Assembly: GCA_963932465.1 (NCBI GenBank)
Contig: CAWVRF010001073.1
Span: 1 to 64,000 of the forward strand
DNA from: Maratus speciosus
Taxonomy: Eukaryota > Arthropoda > Arachnida > Araneae > Salticidae
Direction: 5' to 3'
DNA: 64,000 bases
The translations under genes and the position numbers were made by a program. The notes under the pieces are model-generated. The model made no database searches. It saw nothing but the letters and a program-made list of their open reading frames with translations, and had not been told where the DNA came from. Numbering within the stretch: position 1 is the stretch's first letter; the number at the start of each line of letters is the position of its first letter. Below, one piece after another: positions 59,641 to 64,000 of the stretch.

Positions 59641-61964
59641 CATGTAGTTAAAACAAATCAGTTTTATTATTACCAGCAAATTTAAACAGAGTAATTATCC
59701 CTGTATAATGTAAATTCTAAATTATACAGATATAAAACAAAATTAATAAAACATTAACAACGAGTAAATTCATTTTTTTTCTCCACTCTAAAATCTTCCT
59801 TTTCATCTTTGTTATCCTCTTAGTGATATCCGCCCTCTGAATACTAGATTTGGGCGCTGACAAAAAATCTAGGCCTGGGCGCTGGCACATCTGCCTCTCT
59901 GTGGTAGGGTGATTTGTTAAGTGTTTACATTTCCTCGAATTTAGACACCAGCGTTTTCAAAAAGTTTTTTTTTTTTTTTTTTTTTTACATTTTTAATCGC
60001 AGAAAAATAAAGTAATAAAAATTATTGGTATTCAAATTCAAGAGACCGTCCTAATGCTTAAAAAAATTCGCCTACGACAGCCAAAATTATTGTGTCAGCT
60101 CTCATGACTATAATTCAGCGCGGCCGTGTTTCTGATACTTGACGTTATCATTATTTTTTTCTAAATCGCTTATTGTTATTAAATAGTGGCTATCGAAGAC
60201 CCCTTTAAAGTATATATAAATTTTGGAAATGAGATGTAGAATATAATCTGTTTATTGTAGATTAAGAAATTTATTAACGAGTTAAAATTCTTGCACTGAA
60301 ATTACGGTTCTATTTTTTTAAGTTTCACTTATTTTAAATCTTTCATAACCTGGATGTTTTAAAAAATACTCAGAGATAAATTGTTACGTTTTTATGGTAT
60401 AATGAAATTAATAATTTTTGTGTTTACAGAATGTAACAGATGATTTCTGATGATATTGCTAACTCTAATATTAGAAATTTTATAATTTCAGTTTTGTTGT
60501 TAAACGTGCAAGAACAACTTTCATTTTCTTTATACTGACTATTAAAACATTCATAACTTAAAAAATGTGAAATTAGAAAACGCTAAGCAAAACATGTATA
60601 ATACACTGGTTTACAAATATGATTATGGGTATTACAGAGAGAAATAAAAAGGGAAATGAACATACTTTTTGATTAAGCTTTATCAATATTATATACATCA
60701 TAAATCTGTGAACGTAAAATAAAACAATAGAACTCTACTATTAACTACCGTGCGCACAATATTACTTGAACATGAATCTTTAGATTAGCTTGCTAAATAT
60801 AGCAACACTACAATTTTATAACAATTTTATAACAATTTTATAACAATATATCATTAGAATAATAAATATTAACTGTCAATTATTCCGCATCGGGATATTG
60901 ATTAAATAATTGATTCATAGTTAGTTTTATAATATAATATCATAGATCATTAAGCTCGCAATTAAATCCTAATAGCTGCATACCCATTTCCACAATAAAT
61001 TCATCTTTAATAGTTACTTTTCTGTTTTAAAGGAAACTATTTACAGTTATAAGACAATCGTTATAAGCAGCTGCCAGTAACTGTTATTTATTAAATGCAG
61101 CGACACTGGATGAGAAACTCAGAAATATAAATTGCCTTATCGCTATCGTCTTATTGATACGTGGTATTGTGAAAATCGCGACTTTCTAAATTGTTTAAAT
61201 TTCTATTATTTTTTTAAATAGCTATTAATTTAGTCTTAATAAATAAATAGCGAAAATAATTGAAATAATTTTCTTTTAATAGATGCCTTTGTTTCCCATA
61301 CTCTTATATTTACGTTAAGGTTTATTAGCACATGATTAACTCTCTGATTGACCAATATATTAATCAAAACAACTTCGAAAATTGAATAATACTTATTACA
61401 AATGCCCATGTATTTCATTGTGTTTTACTCAAATATGAGAACTTATCGGAAATATGATAAAGTGTTTGGTTGGTCAACATACCGTGAAAGGCAAAACATT
61501 GCAGAAAATATAATTTAGACTTTTTAGGTTGCTTCTATTAGACACGTACAGTTTTACTGCTAAATGTTCTTTTAAAAATTAAAATTATGGATAAATAATT
61601 TGAGTTTTATGTACTGATTTCGATTTATCAAGTATCATGCACGTATTTCATGGGATCATCAGACGTATTTTGTTAATATTGCATTTCTAAATTATATAGA
61701 TATTTTCGTAATCTATGTTCGTAACCATGGTGTACAAAGAAATTATAACTACGGAGGTGATTTTTTTTCTTCTTACACATTAAATGTAATCCCACCTTAT
61801 TGTAATTTATTGTTTTCCAATACTTATCAGTTTTTAATCTGTCTACAAAGCTGAATTTGTAAACTTCACGTTTTTACTTTTTGCACAGTTTTTAATTCAT
61901 ATTTAATCCAAATATCAGTTTAAATGCATTGCTATGTTTAAAATGAATAACAACTGCCCTTTCT

Positions 61965-62023
<59 letters not shown>

Positions 62024-62102
62024 TTAAATTAATTTGAAGCTGATAATTTTTTATCCTCGGACATGACAACATTTCTTGATGTAGTAATTTTTTAATCAAA
62101 TA
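59641..62102. other. AT-rich stretch without supported gene
   Basis: A GC-richer patch with a short repeat (ATCTAGGCCTGGGCGCTGG and its neighbour) lies at 59830-59900; a poly-T at 59967-59987; a CTT/poly-T tract at 61960-62022. Minus-strand frames at 61236 and 61938 are low-complexity artefacts. Confidence 0.4.
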
Positions 62103-62302
62103 CAAGGTGCGTCTACAAAGTTCGGTAAATGGATGGACATCGCAAATCAATAAACAACGCGAGTTAAAAATGCGTCCCTGTGCATGCGTAGATCGACACC
62201 AATCGAGAGATGACACGTAGCAAGAAGCGTAAGAAAACAATATATAATAGTCTGCTATGGGCAGTCGAACAGTGTATGTTTAAAAACTCAAGTCATATTG
62301 AA

Positions 62303-62850
62303 ATGGAGCAATGGAAAAACATCACATTTTGCTACAAATTGGGAGAATACCGCCACAGAAACATATGTAATGTTGTACCAGATATACCAAACAGACGCAG
62401 TGAGCAAAAAATGCGTGTACGGCTGATTTAAACGTTTTCGGGAGTGAAAGGAAACCGTGGATGACGAAAAACGTTCAGGTCGACTCTCAACCAGTGTGAC
62501 GGTACACTGTTAAAAATTTTGCAGCATTCTGGCAGGTCATTCGACCGTTTTTTGAAAAAAAACGGTTTCATAACCATAATTTAACTATATTCTGACCATA
62601 AAATGGCCAATAATATGGTCAGAATAGAGTTAAATTACGGTTGTGTAACCGTTTTCGGAAAAAACGGTCGAATGACCTGCCAGAATCCTGCAAAATTTTT
62701 AACAGTGTAGACAACATCGAGAGGTTGCAACAGATGCCTTTAAACAATAGCCAACTCTCTTTACGATGGATATCGCAGGAATTGGGAAACTGCTAGAATG
62801 TGTATCCGATGACGTGTGACATTTGTGCTTCGGTCGATTCAAAAGAGGCC
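62303..62850 (+). pseudogene. Mariner transposase N-terminus, broken by a MITE
   Basis: MEQWKNITFCYKLGE matches the mariner start MEQR.NIKFCFKLGK; a frameshift follows, and later frames give DDEKRSGRLSTS (about 62461-62495), then after the MITE DNIERLQQMP and LSLRWISQELG (about 62708-62785), in the order of the mariner helix-turn-helix region. The DDD catalytic half is missing. A TA in the coding sequence (ACGG-TA-GAC) was the MITE's target. The enzyme would have bound the ends of the surrounding element. Confidence 0.85.
62505..62707. mobile_element. Foldback MITE in mariner, 203 bp
   Basis: CACTGTTAAAAATTTTGCAG and its complement at the right end; TA at 62503-62504 and 62708-62709. The interior mirrors, with GGTCATTCGACCG and CGGTCGAATGACC. 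Removing it restores the order of the mariner frame. Confidence 0.88.
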
Positions 62851-63131
62851 TTCGCTGACTCATTCCAGCAGCTTTATTAACGATGTCATAAGTGCATTTT
62901 GGCCAACGGATGTTAATTTGAGGGTGATTAAATGTATTTTGTTTCGATGATTTGTTTTATGCTTCCATTCGCTGAACTTCTTAGACGCACCTACTATTAT
63001 TCTAAAAAAATAACTTTAACCTTTGAAAACAAGACGAAATAAACAATTAAATTTAACAAATGAAAAAAACCCGACCGCATAAAAAGCGAACTAATTAATT
63101 ATTTCTCATCAATGTGAAACTATTTTTTTTT

Positions 63132-63462
63132 TCAATTCCTACTATTATCTCACACTCTCGCTATATATATCTTGTTCAAATTTTCAATCGTTAATAAAAT
63201 ACTTATTATTCATCCAATCAAGCTCAAATAATTTTTTTAAACTTGTAGTGGATGACACTTGATGTTAATCCAGTTTTTTTTCAAATATTAATTCATTAAT
63301 TAAATTAAATTAATTAATTTTCAATAATCGAGAGAGCCCTCTTCTTTATCAAGGCATTTTAAGCGCCACTCAAGAGGAAAGAAGAATGGGAGAAAATAAA
63401 TTCTCTTACTTACCCAAGTAGGAATTGACTTAATATATATATATATATATATATATTACTTG
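63132..63462 (-). mobile_element. IE element, solo deletion derivative
   Basis: TCAATTCCTACTATTATCTC at the left and AAGTAGGAATTGAC..TATTACTTG at the right are the IE ends, here without a Helitron around them, which shows IE moves by itself. The CGCCAA cluster is deleted and replaced by unrelated sequence (63325-63405); a (TA)n tract lies before the end. Confidence 0.75.
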
Positions 63463-64000
63463 TTTATATTACTTACTTATTTTTTTTATTTACTTGTATT
63501 GATGACTTTTAAGTTGTGTTTAATTGTTAGTCCCTATCTATAAACACTGTTTTGATGAGGTCTATAGATGTCTATGATGGTTAGAGTTGCAGTAAAGCTA
63601 GATATCTACAATACATGCACAACTTTCAGGTTGTATAATATTTTAACAGAACTTGTGACTGTAAAATAGTCAATGAAGCATCGTCTTCATTTTGAAAGAT
63701 CTACCTAATGCTATGACACTCAACAGAGTGCGTAAATATATTTTTTCGTCTCTACCGCCATTTTGTATTTTACGCCCGCCATTTTGAATTTATAAAAATA
63801 AAAACCTAGCCTATAACCATCGTGCCGTTAAGACGAATTGATAGAGACCTCTTTCATTTAAATCCATCCAGCCGTTGGGATATTTCGAGGGTATAAAGAA
63901 ATCCACATACACAGATACGCGTGAAACACATAACACATCTGTTCAGTAGGGTAAAAAGATTTACAGATCATCGAATAAAAAGTAAATTAAGTACCATAGA
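63463..64000. other. AT-rich end of window with dispersed-repeat tail
   Basis: Near 63865-63945, CAGCCGTTGGGATATTTCG followed by ACACAGATACGCGTG resembles tails seen in arthropod dispersed repeats. No gene supported. Confidence 0.35.

Larger units (their letters stand above)
62103..62991 (+). mobile_element. Mariner element, internally deleted
   Basis: Left after TA (62101-62102): CAAGGTGCGTCTACAAAGTTC; right: GAACTTCTTAGACGCACC before TA. The inner parts AGGTGCGTCTA are inverted. The transposase below starts 200 bases in. Without the nested MITE the element is about 690 bp, half a normal 1.3 kb mariner. Confidence 0.75.

Noticed and set aside
61938..62240. 100-codon frame with Lys/Arg tail
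   Set aside because: The tail is translation of a CTT/poly-T tract; the rest has no motif.

Overview
This window looks like non-genic, transposon-packed DNA from an arthropod nuclear genome. It is very AT-rich, holds no convincing host exon, no rRNA and no intact tRNA, and almost every recognisable protein trace belongs to a decayed mobile element: Tc1, mariner and pogo transposases, a Jockey-type LINE reverse transcriptase, and a Penelope GIY-YIG domain. The mixture (Tc1/mariner, Helitrons, Penelope, piggyBac MITEs, a tRNA-derived SINE) fits a chelicerate, possibly a spider. That placement is inference, because no phylogenetically diagnostic host gene is present.

Layout. 1-8 kb: a foldback repeat, then a Helitron of family A (1498-3313), a Tc1 element with complete inverted ends and a broken transposase (3523-5051), and directly beside it a probable Helitron (5080-8000). 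8-17 kb: two diverged copies of one host segment (about 8.07-13.49 kb and 13.69-16.55 kb), pried apart by piggyBac-type elements bounded by TTAA, a dead Jockey-like LINE and a second family A Helitron. 17-24 kb: an inverted-repeat element, a Tc1 transposase fragment, a mariner-type foldback MITE, a third family A Helitron and a copy of the GGGTTCCG repeat. 24-28.4 kb: nested Russian-doll elements, with a TTAA-bounded element holding a tRNA-derived SINE, which is split by a 2.8 kb element with palindromic arrays; a PIF/Harbinger-like MITE lies in the same host element. 28-37 kb: pogo-like MITEs, an element with repeated GGGGTAACTGGGAC motifs, and a 2.1 kb palindrome made from two head-to-head Penelope 3' ends. 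37-48.3 kb: two more family A Helitrons, a pogo-like element with a helix-turn-helix remnant, a TTAA element, a Helitron built mostly of a 300 bp tandem array, and another Helitron caught in a clean A|T insertion. 48.3-64 kb: inverted foldbacks, an inverted second copy of the tandem-array Helitron, a second segmental duplication whose copies serve as empty sites for a hAT element and a MITE, a piggyBac derivative, and a mariner pseudogene interrupted by a MITE.

The most useful observations are internal empty sites that prove insertions: the Helitron at 46402-48271, the MITEs at 57294 and 62505, the hAT element at 55706. Next is a roughly 570-610 bp element (called IE here) that lives inside family A Helitrons and carries dense CGCCAA/TTGGCG palindromes. 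No operon or pathway is present; the elements are related by nesting rather than by function. All alignments were done by eye, so boundaries are good to a few bases where ends are quoted and looser elsewhere.
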